64,000 nucleotides of DNA. It comes from Novosphingobium guangzhouense. Its GTDB lineage: Bacteria > Pseudomonadota > Alphaproteobacteria > Sphingomonadales > Sphingomonadaceae. The position numbers were made by a program, and so were the translations under genes. Positions within the stretch are counted from its first letter, which is position 1. Each line of letters opens with the position of its first letter. Below the pieces are notes generated by a model. The model was not told the origin of the DNA. It saw only the letters and a list, made by a program, of their open reading frames with translations, and searched no databases. Below are positions 49,982 to 58,201 of this stretch, one piece after another. The DNA lies in the NCBI RefSeq assembly GCF_002896965.1, contig NZ_LYMM01000040.1, forward strand, positions 1-64,000, in the 5' to 3' direction.

Positions 49982-51159
49982 TGCACCTTTCCACCGCCCT
50001 ATCCCGCATCGCCCCGTCGCAGACCACGGCGATGACAGACCGCGCCACCCAGCTTCGCGAAGCGGGCCGCGACATCATATCGCTCTCCGTGGGCGAGCCT
50101 GACTTCGATACACCGCCGCACGTGTTGCAAGCGGCCAAGGACGCGCTCGACGGCGGCCAGACGAAGTACACGCCGGTCGGCGGCACATCCCGGCTCAAGC
50201 AGGCCGCCGCGCTGCACTTCGCGCGCGATCTGGGGATCACGGTTCCCACGTCGCAGATCACCGTCAGCGCGGGCGGCAAGCAGGCGATCTTCCACGCCAT
50301 GCTTGCCACGATCAGCGCCGGCGATCTTGGGGGCGACGAAGTCATCGTCCCGGCTCCCTGGTGGGTCAGCTACCCCGAAATCGTGCGGTTCGCGGGCGGC
50401 AAGGTGGTGCCGCTGCACACCCACGCGAAGGACAACTTCCGCTTCACGCCCGCAGACCTCGAAGCCCAGATCGGGCCCAATACCCTGTGGGTGCTGCTCA
50501 ACAGTCCCGGCAATCCGACCGGCGCCTGCCTGCCTGCGGAAACGCTGCTCGGCATCGGTGACGTGCTGCGCCGCCATCCGCGCGTGATGGTGATGTCCGA
50601 CGACATCTACGCGCCGATCAATTATACCGGCGGCCCGCACGCCACGCTGGCGAACCTGTGCCCCGACCTTGCCGACCGTATCCTGACGATCTCGGGCGTC
50701 TCCAAGAGCCACGCGATGACGGGCTTCCGCATCGGCGTCGCCGCCGGGCCGGAATGGCTGATCAAGGCGATGGAGCGGCTGCAGTCGCACTCCTCGGGCA
50801 ATCCCTGCTCGATCAGCCAGGCCGCCGCCGTCGCCGCCTTCGAAGGCCCGCAAGCGTTCCTTGCAGAGTGGTGCGAGCGCTTCCGCGCGCGGCGCGATCT
50901 GGTGGTTCGCGCGATCAACGCGATCCCCGGCCTGTCGACGCCCGTGCCTGACGGCGCGTTCTATTGCATGGTCGATGCCGCGCCGCTGATGGACCGCTTC
51001 GGTGACGATGCGAAGCTGGCGCTGCACCTGCTGGATCACGGCGTCGCAATCGTTCCCGCATCGGCCTTCGGCGGACGCGACGGTTTCCGCATCAGCTTCG
51101 CGGCGGATGACGCCAAGCTGGTCGAGGCATGCCGACGGATTGCCGAGGCGGTGGGCTGA
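49981..51159 (+). CDS. Class I/II PLP aminotransferase, aspartate aminotransferase-like
   Basis: 392 residues. SLSVGEPDFDTPPHV at the N-terminus, NSPGNPTGACLP, MSDDIYAPI and the PLP lysine in ISGVSKSHAMTGFRIG (near 242), with the carboxylate-binding Arg in GFRISFA. This is the I-gamma aspartate/prephenate aminotransferase pattern common in alphaproteobacteria. It moves an amino group between aspartate or glutamate and 2-oxo acids. Coupled to pabBC by a one-base overlap. Confidence 0.9.
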   Translation: MHLSTALSRIAPSQTTAMTDRATQLREAGRDIISLSVGEPDFDTPPHVLQAAKDALDGGQTKYTPVGGTSRLKQAAALHFARDLGITVPTSQITVSAGGKQAIFHAMLATISAGDLGGDEVIVPAPWWVSYPEIVRFAGGKVVPLHTHAKDNFRFTPADLEAQIGPNTLWVLLNSPGNPTGACLPAETLLGIGDVLRRHPRVMVMSDDIYAPINYTGGPHATLANLCPDLADRILTISGVSKSHAMTGFRIGVAAGPEWLIKAMERLQSHSSGNPCSISQAAAVAAFEGPQAFLAEWCERFRARRDLVVRAINAIPGLSTPVPDGAFYCMVDAAPLMDRFGDDAKLALHLLDHGVAIVPASAFGGRDGFRISFAADDAKLVEACRRIAEAVG

Positions 51160-51209
51160 CAGGCACGAACATGGTTCACGGCCCACCGGCCGGGACGACG
51201 AAAGAGATT

Positions 51210-51887
51210 ATGATGCAACTCGAAATCCTCTTCGAAGACGGCGAAGCGATCGTCATCGACAAGCCTGCGGGCCTTCCGCTCGATCGTCCGCGCGCCGGTG
51301 GTCCGTGCCTTGAAGACCGGCTCGACGAACTCAAGCTCGGTTTCCAGCGCGAACCGTTCCCGGTGCACCGCCTTGACCGTGACACCTCGGGCTGCCTGCT
51401 GCTGGCGCGCAATCCCAAGGCGCTCAAGCGCTTCTCCGCCGCCTTCGAAGAGCGCACGGTCGAAAAGCGCTATCTCGGCGTGGTCGCGGGCGAAGTGGCC
51501 GAAGATGAAGGCACCATCGCCCTCAATCTGTCGAAGGTCAGCACCGCGAAGGACGGCTGGCGCATGATCCCGGCGCGCAAGGGCAAGCCCGCCGTCACGC
51601 ACTGGCGCAAGCTGGACGTCAGGAACGGCCTCACCCTCGTCGAATTCCGCCCGGAAACCGGCCGCACGCATCAGATCCGCGTCCATGCTGCCTCGGGCCT
51701 GGGCTTCCCGCTGCTGGGCGATCCGGTCTACGGCACCAAGGGCGGCGCGCCGCGCACCATGCTCCACGCCGCGGGCCTGACCGTGCCGCGCGGAGAGAAG
51801 GCCCCGATCGTGGCCACCGCCCCGCTGCCCGCAGACTTCGCCGCCCTCGGCTTCCAGGATGACGCGCCGGAAGCAGCGCCCGAATGA
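51210..51887 (+). CDS. RluA-family pseudouridine synthase
   Basis: About 225 residues from the tandem ATGs at 51210/51213, behind AAAGAG. The catalytic motif HRLDRDTSGCLLLA (Asp near 55) and the RTHQIRVHAASG signature identify the RluA/RluC/RluD type. There is no S4 domain, so it resembles RluA or TruC in size. It converts uridine to pseudouridine in rRNA or tRNA. The next gene overlaps its stop (ATGA) and also concerns translation. Confidence 0.92.
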   Translation: MMQLEILFEDGEAIVIDKPAGLPLDRPRAGGPCLEDRLDELKLGFQREPFPVHRLDRDTSGCLLLARNPKALKRFSAAFEERTVEKRYLGVVAGEVAEDEGTIALNLSKVSTAKDGWRMIPARKGKPAVTHWRKLDVRNGLTLVEFRPETGRTHQIRVHAASGLGFPLLGDPVYGTKGGAPRTMLHAAGLTVPRGEKAPIVATAPLPADFAALGFQDDAPEAAPE

Positions 51888-52291
51888 ACGACGTCGTCGA
51901 GCGCGCGCAGGCTCTTGCCACAGAGAGCTTCATCGCCTCGACCGGCCCCGGCGGGCAAAACGTCAACAAGGTGGCAACGGCGGTGCAGCTGCGCATCGAC
52001 GTCTACGCCCTGCGGCTGACCCCGCCGGTCTTCGCCCGCTTCCGCGAACTGGCGGGCAGCCGCATGACCGCGCGCGGCGAACTGGTGCTGACTGCCCGCC
52101 GCTTTCGCACGCAGGAAGCGAACCGTGCCGACGCGCGCGAACGTCTGGCCGAACTCATTACAGAAGCGCACAAGCTGCCGGAAAAACGCGCCAAGAGCCG
52201 CCTCAACCGCGTCGGCAAGGAACAGCGCCTGAAAGGCAAGAAGCTGCGCGGATCGGTGAAGGCCGGGCGCGGCAAGGTCAGCTTCGACTGA
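51884..52291 (+). CDS. arfB: Alternative ribosome-rescue factor ArfB (peptidyl-tRNA hydrolase)
   Basis: 135 residues. The GGQ loop (23-25, in STGPGGQNVNK) hydrolyses peptidyl-tRNA; the C-terminal tail is rich in Lys/Arg (KLPEKRAKSRLNRVG, KGKKLRGSVKAGRGK) and enters the empty mRNA channel of stalled ribosomes. Length fits the family. It overlaps the pseudouridine synthase gene by four bases and converges with the small lipoprotein gene. Confidence 0.95.
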   Translation: MNDVVERAQALATESFIASTGPGGQNVNKVATAVQLRIDVYALRLTPPVFARFRELAGSRMTARGELVLTARRFRTQEANRADARERLAELITEAHKLPEKRAKSRLNRVGKEQRLKGKKLRGSVKAGRGKVSFD

Positions 52292-52483
52292 TCACCGCTC
52301 CGGCGCGGCAGGTGCCTCGGTAGCCTGCCCCTCTGACGGAGGGCGCCGTTCGTCGAGCATCGCAGCCGCCTCGTCCAGCGCGCGCGCTTCGCCCATCGTC
52401 ACGCCGCCGGGGCCGGGCGCGGTGTCGGATTTCGAACAGGCGGCCAGCGCAAGCAGGGCCATGGCGGACAAGGCGGTTCTCAT
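52292..52483 (-). CDS. Small lipoprotein, unknown
   Basis: 63 residues. Signal peptide MRTALSAMALLALAACSKSD with a clear lipobox (LAAC), so the mature protein is acylated at Cys16. The rest is acidic and Pro/Ala-rich. It ends one base after the arfB stop on the other strand. No function can be suggested. Confidence 0.7.
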   Translation of the reverse strand: MRTALSAMALLALAACSKSDTAPGPGGVTMGEARALDEAAAMLDERRPPSEGQATEAPAAPER

Positions 52484-52507
52484 GCCCTGCTCATAGCCGC
52501 CGCGCCG

Positions 52508-52921
52508 TCAGCCGTCGATGACCCGCGTTTGCGGGTAATGCTTGTCCAGATGCTTGCGGATGATCCTGAGGTTGCGGCTGTTCGAACGGAACAGGAAGTC
52601 GAACAGATCCCCTGCGATCGGCACCGCGCCCACCAGCGTATCGAAACCGACATTGGCGGTCATCCGGGCCAGCTGCCACTTCGACATGCCAAGATTGCGC
52701 GCCTCCCACACGAGGTAGAGGCCCATCGCGGCCGCAACCACGTCACCCGCGACCGGAACCAGACCGACGACGGCGTCCAGCCCCACCTGGCGGCGGATTC
52801 CCGGCACGGTGAAAGCCCGTTCCAGCACGCGCTCCAGCGCTTCCACACGGCGGCGGACCGATACCGGATCGTTGCCGAGCGGAAGCTCGAAATCCATGCG
52901 CCGTGCCGATTGGTTGACCAC
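52508..52921 (-). CDS. DUF4112 membrane-associated protein
   Basis: 137 residues from a GTG at 52921 (the ATG at 52897, MDFELPLG, is an alternative). The DUF4112 pattern is LDAVVGLVPVAGDVVAAAMG and, repeated later, DTLVGAVPIAGDLFDFLF: two matched hydrophobic hairpins with a GxxPxxGD signature each. The C-terminus (SNSRNLRIIRKHL) is conserved. Function is unknown for the family. Confidence 0.85.
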   Translation of the reverse strand: MVNQSARRMDFELPLGNDPVSVRRRVEALERVLERAFTVPGIRRQVGLDAVVGLVPVAGDVVAAAMGLYLVWEARNLGMSKWQLARMTANVGFDTLVGAVPIAGDLFDFLFRSNSRNLRIIRKHLDKHYPQTRVIDG

Positions 52922-52967
52922 GTGTTCCCAGCCTCGCTTCGAAACGCGGCCAAAAGCGCCGCAAAGC

Positions 52968-54491
52968 CTATTTGGGAAGCCACGCCAGCGGCATCAAGGG
53001 ATGCCAGCCCCACGGGTTGACCGAGAACCCGTTGACGCTGCCGCGGACAAGCGACCAGCGGATCGGCGTGCCGAAGGGGATGAAGACGTTGGCCCCGGTC
53101 AGTTCCGCTTCGGCTTCCGTCAGCAGCGCGGCCCGTTCGGCGGGCGTTGCGGCAGCGGCGGCTTCGGTCACCCGCGCGTCCGCCTCCTGCGAACAAAGAC
53201 CTGTCCCGGCATGGCAGGACAGGCGGTTGAGATACCACGCCGCGCGCGGGTAGCTGGCAACGTCATCGATGAGTTCAAGGTCTGCCATATCGGCATCCGT
53301 CGTCCGGTCCAGACCGACGCCGATCGCCGCGAAATCCGCGGCAAGGCGGGTGAACAGCGTGACGCTGCCGGCCCCTTCGGGCAGGCGGACCCGCAGGCGA
53401 ACGCGCGGTCCATCGGGCCGAGGTGACGGTTCCTGCCCCCCGGCGACCGGAGCTGCAGCACCCGCACCGCTCCATGCCCGCACCCGCGCAGCGGCCACCG
53501 CCCGGCGTTCTTCAAGCGTCTGCCCGCCCCAGCGTTCCCCAATCGTGCCAAGATCACCGTCGAGGCTGGGCGTGACAAGGCGCGTCGTCGCAGCCCAGCC
53601 GCCGACGCCGAAAGGCGAGATGAGCCCGTCTCGATCCACCGCCATGGCCAGTGCCTCGCGGTTGGCGGGCTCTGCCAGGAACCCCTTGTCGTTCATCACA
53701 TGCAGGCCGAACAGGCCCACCACCGGGTCCAGCTGGATGGTTCCGCGAAGAATGCCCACCGAGCGGGTCAGGAAGAAGTCCTGAATGCGCCCGCCCAGCA
53801 CAAGGTCGACGCTGCCGTCATTGAACGCAGCAACCGCCTGAGGGCCCGGCAGTGCACGCAGATGCACCGGCCGGGTGCGCTCCGCCCAGTTCTCGATCGG
53901 GGCCATGCCCAGCTTTGCCGGGTCGATCGCGCTCAGCGCGGCAGTATTGCCCGTGCGCGTGACGCTCATCGGGCCGGTGCCTTCACCCTTGCGGTAGAGG
54001 CCCAGTTCCGGCTGCGCCAGCAACTGAAGAAGGTAGGGCATCGGCCGGTTCAGGCGGATCTCGATGACGCGGCCCGCCATGGCCCGCACTTCGTCGATAC
54101 CGGAAAGATCATGCGCCAGCGGGCTGTCATCCAGTCCCTTCAGCGCCGTATTGATGGCCCGGCGCGCCGAATCCGCGGTGATCGGCTCCCCGCTGCTCCA
54201 GTTGCCTTCGCGCAGGCGGAAGATGTAGCTTTGCCCGTCGTCGGTGACGATCCAGCGATCGGCCAGCGCGGGAATGACGCGCCCCGCGTCATCGAAGGCG
54301 ACCAGCCCCTCTACCGTCGAAGCGCGCACCAGCACGGCGCCGGCAGTGAGCCCTGCCCCCTTGACGAACAGGTCGTCGGGTTCCCCGACCACGGCGACAC
54401 CCAACGCCGAATTGTCGTAACCGCCGCAGGAGGCGAGCGTGAAGGCGGCCGCAATGGCCAGCACCCGCGAGGCTTGGCGCTTGGACAGCAT
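52968..54491 (-). CDS. Peptide/nickel-type ABC substrate-binding lipoprotein (SBP_bac_5)
   Basis: 507 residues from MLSKRQASRVLAIAAAF, with lipobox LASC. The periplasmic-binding family 5 pattern is seen in VEGLVAFDDAGRVIPALADR, FRLREGNWSSGEPITADSA and a closing WHPLMPLAWLPK. Such proteins deliver oligopeptides, nickel or other solutes to an ABC importer. No permease or ATPase gene lies nearby, so it either serves a distant importer or has another role. Cysteines are few and late (CHAGTGLC). Confidence 0.83.
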   Translation of the reverse strand: MLSKRQASRVLAIAAAFTLASCGGYDNSALGVAVVGEPDDLFVKGAGLTAGAVLVRASTVEGLVAFDDAGRVIPALADRWIVTDDGQSYIFRLREGNWSSGEPITADSARRAINTALKGLDDSPLAHDLSGIDEVRAMAGRVIEIRLNRPMPYLLQLLAQPELGLYRKGEGTGPMSVTRTGNTAALSAIDPAKLGMAPIENWAERTRPVHLRALPGPQAVAAFNDGSVDLVLGGRIQDFFLTRSVGILRGTIQLDPVVGLFGLHVMNDKGFLAEPANREALAMAVDRDGLISPFGVGGWAATTRLVTPSLDGDLGTIGERWGGQTLEERRAVAAARVRAWSGAGAAAPVAGGQEPSPRPDGPRVRLRVRLPEGAGSVTLFTRLAADFAAIGVGLDRTTDADMADLELIDDVASYPRAAWYLNRLSCHAGTGLCSQEADARVTEAAAAATPAERAALLTEAEAELTGANVFIPFGTPIRWSLVRGSVNGFSVNPWGWHPLMPLAWLPK

Positions 54492-54556
54492 GAAAAATGG
54501 AGTAGCCGATTTCCCGAGCCCCGCAACCGGCTCTGCGGAATTTTCCGCGCCTGCGC

Positions 54557-54934
54557 TCAGATCTTGCGCAGCAGCGTCGCGTCCGTCACGGGCGCCTGAT
54601 AGTTGCGCAGGTAATCCGGCGCGGTGTGTTCGACCTTGCCGGGCTGGGCGCCTGCCTGCGCACGGGCAAGGCGCGGGTCGATATCGTCGCGGAAGGCAAC
54701 GCCGAAACGGCTTTCCTGCACCCATGCGACCGATCCTTCGACCCAGCCGATGTTGCGGATATTGACCGAGACAACCGTGCCGCGCACCACGCAGACGTTG
54801 CCTTCGCCCATCATGCCGCCGGCCGAAAGGTTGCGGACCTTGATCCGGAAGTCGCCGTCGAGACCGTCCACGCGAAGGTCAGCCATGAGGAACAGGCTGT
54901 CGCGCGCAAGCTGCCGATTTTCACCTTGGGTCAT
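54557..54934 (-). CDS. PilZ domain protein
   Basis: 125 residues from MTQGENRQLARDSLF (start 54934; an earlier start 13 codons upstream is possible). The PilZ core is visible as VRNLSAGGMMGEG and VSVNIRNIGWVEGSVAWVQ. The typical RxxxR start of the c-di-GMP site is not clear (RQLARD is the candidate), so binding is uncertain. It could respond to the c-di-GMP made by enzymes such as the cyclase at 18.3 kb. Confidence 0.83.
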   Translation of the reverse strand: MTQGENRQLARDSLFLMADLRVDGLDGDFRIKVRNLSAGGMMGEGNVCVVRGTVVSVNIRNIGWVEGSVAWVQESRFGVAFRDDIDPRLARAQAGAQPGKVEHTAPDYLRNYQAPVTDATLLRKI

Positions 54935-55049
54935 GCGATCTTCGTCCGGGCGTTTCAGAATGCACGTCGTCACCGTGCCGCCAATGCGCGGAAACTACCG
55001 TGCCTTGGCCCCGATTCCTAGCCGACATTGGCAAACAAAGGTTTAATGG

Positions 55050-55077
55050 CCCGGCTCCGGGCTGCATCGGAGCCGGG
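55050..55077 (-). terminator. Hairpin downstream of dksA
   Basis: Ten-base perfect arms CCCGGCTCCG and CGGAGCCGGG with an eight-base loop, 37 bases after the dksA stop. Reading leftward the U tract is poor (CCATTAAACC), so termination may be weak. Confidence 0.6.
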
Positions 55078-55113
55078 TTTCGACCCCACCAGCGGCGGGG
55101 CCAAGTATCGCGA

Positions 55114-55572
55114 TCAATCGTCGCGTGAGACTTTCTCGCGCCGTTCGTGCGCTTCCTGAGCCTCGACCGTCATGGTCGCGATCGGGCGGGCTTCAAGGCG
55201 CCCGAGGCCGATCGGCTCACCTGTGACTTCGCAATAACCGTATTCGCCTTCTTCTATGCGGCGCATGGCCGAATCGATCTTGGCGATCAGCTTGCGCTGA
55301 CGGTCACGGGTGCGCAGTTCGATGCCCCAGTCCGTTTCGCTTGACGCACGATCGTTGAGATCGGGTTCGCGAATGGGGCCGTCCTGCAACTGCTGCAGCG
55401 TTCCCGCTGCGGCATCGAGGATCGACTTTTTCCAGGCGAGGAGCAGCTTGCGGAAATAATCCTGCTGCGACTCGTTCATGTATTCTTCGTTCGGTTCGGA
55501 AATGTAAGCGCCGCCAATCGCGCGTTTTGCCTTGGCGAGTACATCGATTTCGTCAGCTAGGGCCGTTGCCAT
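55114..55572 (-). CDS. dksA: RNA polymerase-binding transcription factor DksA
   Basis: 152 residues from MATALADEIDVLAKAKRAIG. A coiled coil (about 40-110) carries the DWGIELRTRDRQRKL segment, followed by the C-terminal globular part with YGYCEVTGEPIGLGRLEARP. As in other alphaproteobacterial DksA proteins most zinc Cys are replaced (one Cys seen). It enters the secondary channel of RNA polymerase and works with ppGpp on rRNA and amino-acid promoters. Confidence 0.94.
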   Translation of the reverse strand: MATALADEIDVLAKAKRAIGGAYISEPNEEYMNESQQDYFRKLLLAWKKSILDAAAGTLQQLQDGPIREPDLNDRASSETDWGIELRTRDRQRKLIAKIDSAMRRIEEGEYGYCEVTGEPIGLGRLEARPIATMTVEAQEAHERREKVSRDD

Positions 55573-55896
55573 CCAGAGAAACTCCGCAGTGCTTCCACGG
55601 ATCGCCAACGCCCTGCAGCCCCGAACTTTTCCGGTGACCGTACAACGATCCGCAGTTGAGGCGGCCTATAAGTCCGCACTCCTGAAGGCACAAGCGCATA
55701 TGCATGACCGTCCACAAAATTCTTAACGATGCCTCGGGATGACACAAAGTTAATCTGCGCAGGGAAGGCTGCGCAATTGCGATTAACCATTTCTTGATCG
55801 GCATCATCCAGATTCGCCAAATCGAACGCAGAGGCCAGTTGCAAACGATTTAGGTCCACGCGGTCACAACCCTTTTCCGAAGGTACGGGGATTACG
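55573..55896. promoter_or_regulatory. AT-richer divergent control region of dksA and the Sel1-like gene, with CtrA-like site
   Basis: These 324 bases hold no convincing gene. GC content drops compared with the flanks. At 55783-55797 is TTAA-N7-TTGA, one mismatch from the CtrA consensus TTAA-N7-TTAA, its first half reading TTAACCAT. Other TTAA half-sites lie at about 55725 and 55750. The region could feed both the leftward dksA and the rightward gene at 55897. Confidence 0.45.
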
Positions 55897-56232
55897 ATGG
55901 AAACTGTCTGCATTAACCAGAACCTGTCCATGCCTGCCGCCGCGAACGACTTCGCAGGAGACATGCTCATCGCCGAGGCGCTGGCCAGCGCAGCCCAGGG
56001 CGACGCATCCGCCTACTTCGATCTGGGCGTGGCGTTCTCGACCGGCAGCCACGGCGCGCCCTGCGATCTGATCGAAGCGCACAAGTGGTTCAACCTTGCC
56101 GCCGTCGGCGGACACGAGGAAGCCGCCGTCTGCCGCGCCGAAGTGGCCGACGACATGACCGCCCGCGAAATCGCCGAAGCCCAGCGCCGCGCGCGCCAGT
56201 GGCTGGGCGCGACCGTCCGCATCGCCGCCTAA
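55897..56232 (+). CDS. Sel1-like repeat protein
   Basis: 111 residues. One Sel1-like repeat is seen in ASAYFDLGVAFSTGSHG followed by LIEAHKWFNLAAVGGHEEAA. The remainder is helical (DDMTAREIAEAQRRARQWL). No signal peptide. Sel1 repeats mediate protein contacts; the alphaproteobacterial small forms are mostly uncharacterised. Its stop overlaps the convergent acyltransferase stop. Confidence 0.8.
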   Translation: METVCINQNLSMPAAANDFAGDMLIAEALASAAQGDASAYFDLGVAFSTGSHGAPCDLIEAHKWFNLAAVGGHEEAAVCRAEVADDMTAREIAEAQRRARQWLGATVRIAA

Positions 56233-57383
56233 CCCTCTCCCTTGCGGAAGGGGGACCGGGTATCGAGCACGATCTGGTCGCGCGCTATGCCTGCTCGCTC
56301 CTGCTCCAGATAGTCGGCGATCGCGGCGCGCAGGCCATCGTGCACGATGTAATGGGCCGATATCGTGCGAACAGGTTCATACCCCCGCGCCAGCTTGTGC
56401 CCGCCCTGGGCCCCGGCCTCTACCCGGCTCAGGCCAAGGCGGATCGCGGCATCGATCGCCTGATAATAGCACAGTTCGAAGTGCAGGAACGGCTTGTCCA
56501 CCACGGCACCCCAGTAACGGCCGTATAGCGCATCGCCGCCGATGAAGTTCAGGGCGCCTGCCACCGGATGCCCGTCCATGAAGGCAAGGACCATCAGGAT
56601 GCGGTCGGCCATAGTCTCGCCCAGCAGGCTGAACGCCTCACGCGTAAGATAGGGACGCCCCCATTTGCGCGCGCCGGTATCCTGATAGAAGTCCCAGAAC
56701 GCGTCCCAGTGTGCCTCGGTGATATCATCGCCGCACAGCGCCCGGATTTCGACGCCTTCCTGCGCCTTCTCGCGTTCCTTGCGCAGATCCTTGCGCTTGC
56801 GTGAGGACAGTGCGGCAAGAAAGTCGTCGAAGGTTGCGTAGCCCCGGTTCTCCCAGTGGAACTGGATGTCTTCGCGCATGAGCCAGCCCGCCTTCTCGAA
56901 CACCGGCACTTGCGCGGGTTCGATGAAAGTCGCGTGGGCGGAGGACAGGCCGTTGTCCCGGCACAGCGTTTCCGCCGCGCGCAACAGGGGCACCATCAGT
57001 TCCGGGTGCGGGGTGAGCAGGCGCGGGCCGGTCGCCGGGGTGAAGGGAACCGCGATCTGCAGCTTGGGGTAGTACTCCCCCCCTGCCCGATGCCAGGCAT
57101 CGGCCCAGGCATGGTCGAAGACGTATTCCCCCTGAGAGTGCTCTTTCAGATAGGCGGGCAATGCGGCCGCAAGCGTACCGTCGGGACCATCGATAACCAG
57201 CGGCAACGGGGTCCAGCCACTGCGCCCGCCAACGCTGCCGGATTGCTCCATCGCGGTCAGGAAGGCATGGCTGACGAAAGGATTGGGGCCGCCCCCAGCC
57301 CCTGCGGTGAGTGCATCCCACTGGTCGGCGGGCAGATCGCCCACGGCGCCCAGAAGGCGGGCGGTGAAGCTGCCCTCGCTCAC
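56229..57383 (-). CDS. FemAB/GNAT-like acyltransferase (DUF482)
   Basis: 384 residues from the GTG at 57383, which overlaps the stop of the phosphodiesterase gene (GTGA). Family features: NPFVSHAFLTAMEQSGSV, FDHAWADAWHRAGGEYYPKL, SSRKRKDLRKEREKA and the C-terminal FELCYYQAIDAAIRLGLSRV with GHKLARGYEP. DUF482 proteins have two GNAT folds like FemX and are annotated as peptidoglycan-related acyltransferases without firm proof. Confidence 0.87.
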   Translation of the reverse strand: MSEGSFTARLLGAVGDLPADQWDALTAGAGGGPNPFVSHAFLTAMEQSGSVGGRSGWTPLPLVIDGPDGTLAAALPAYLKEHSQGEYVFDHAWADAWHRAGGEYYPKLQIAVPFTPATGPRLLTPHPELMVPLLRAAETLCRDNGLSSAHATFIEPAQVPVFEKAGWLMREDIQFHWENRGYATFDDFLAALSSRKRKDLRKEREKAQEGVEIRALCGDDITEAHWDAFWDFYQDTGARKWGRPYLTREAFSLLGETMADRILMVLAFMDGHPVAGALNFIGGDALYGRYWGAVVDKPFLHFELCYYQAIDAAIRLGLSRVEAGAQGGHKLARGYEPVRTISAHYIVHDGLRAAIADYLEQERAGIARDQIVLDTRSPFRKGEG

Positions 57384-58201
57384 GCGTCCCCTTCGCGGAT
57401 TTCGAAGATCGCCGCATCGGCATGGGCTGCCGCGCGTTCGTCGTGCTCGGGTTCGCGCACCGTCCATGTCGCTACGGGAAGGCCGCGGCGGCGTTGGGCG
57501 CCTGCAAAACGGCTCGGCAGGTCGCGCACGTCGTAGGCAAGGAAATCGGGGCGGGCGTGCCATAGCCACAAGTGGCGGCGGATCTTGCCGGGAAGCGCGC
57601 GATCCTCTCCTTCCGAGACGATCAGGCCGCGCACGGTATGTGGCGAATGGCGCCAGTACCAACGCGAGACGCGCGGGTCGAAGCTCATGACCGCATGGCT
57701 GCCCGTATAGCCTTCCAGCACCCGGCGCACGGCAAGGCACAGCGCGGCAATGCGCACCTTGCGGTCGGACTTGATCTCTATGAGCACCGGCACCTTCCCC
57801 CCGATCTGCGCCAGGACCTGCCGCAGCGTGGGGATGGTTTCGGTGGTGCCTGACAGCGTGATCGCGCCCAGTTGCGCGGCGCTGCGGCGATCGGTCGGGC
57901 CGCTCTCGGCGGTCAGGCGGTCAAGCGTATCGTCATGGAAGACGATGGGTTGCCCGTCGCTGGAACGCTGCACATCCAGTTCGATGCCATTGCCCGCGGC
58001 GATGGCCTTCGCGAAGGCCGCGCGCGAGTTTTCCGGCACGCCCCCGTCCACGCCCCCGCCCCCGCCCCCGTCCCCGCCATTTTCGAAGACGCCGTGCAGC
58101 CCGCGATGGGCATAGTCCTGCGCCCCGATCCACGCGACCTTGCGCGGATCGGGTGCCGGCGAACACCAGCGATCAAGCAGGGCGAACGGCAACGATAGCA
58201 T
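57380..58201 (-). CDS. Glycerophosphodiester phosphodiesterase
   Basis: 273 residues from MLSLPFALLDRWCSP. The GDPD active site is visible: AHRGLHG (His-Arg), PENSRAAF (Glu-Asn), ELDVQRSSDGQPIVFHD (Glu, Asp, His) and LIEIKSD. Between AHRGLHG and PENS is a glycine-rich insertion encoded by a C-rich tract, longer than usual. The enzyme hydrolyses glycerophosphodiesters to glycerol 3-phosphate and an alcohol. No clear signal peptide, so probably cytoplasmic. Overlaps the RidA gene by 29 bases. Confidence 0.9.
   Translation of the reverse strand: MLSLPFALLDRWCSPAPDPRKVAWIGAQDYAHRGLHGVFENGGDGGGGGGVDGGVPENSRAAFAKAIAAGNGIELDVQRSSDGQPIVFHDDTLDRLTAESGPTDRRSAAQLGAITLSGTTETIPTLRQVLAQIGGKVPVLIEIKSDRKVRIAALCLAVRRVLEGYTGSHAVMSFDPRVSRWYWRHSPHTVRGLIVSEGEDRALPGKIRRHLWLWHARPDFLAYDVRDLPSRFAGAQRRRGLPVATWTVREPEHDERAAAHADAAIFEIREGDA
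58039..58078. repeat. C-rich low-complexity tract inside the phosphodiesterase gene
   Basis: Runs of CCCCCG and CCCCCGTC repeat over 40 bases and encode GGDGGGGGGVDGG. Slippage in such a tract would alter the frame or the length of the glycine loop. Confidence 0.8.

Noticed and set aside
55557..55970. Leftward 137-codon frame over the dksA upstream region
   Set aside because: It overlaps the start of both dksA and the Sel1-like gene, has no ribosome site and no recognisable motif; the region is better read as regulatory.
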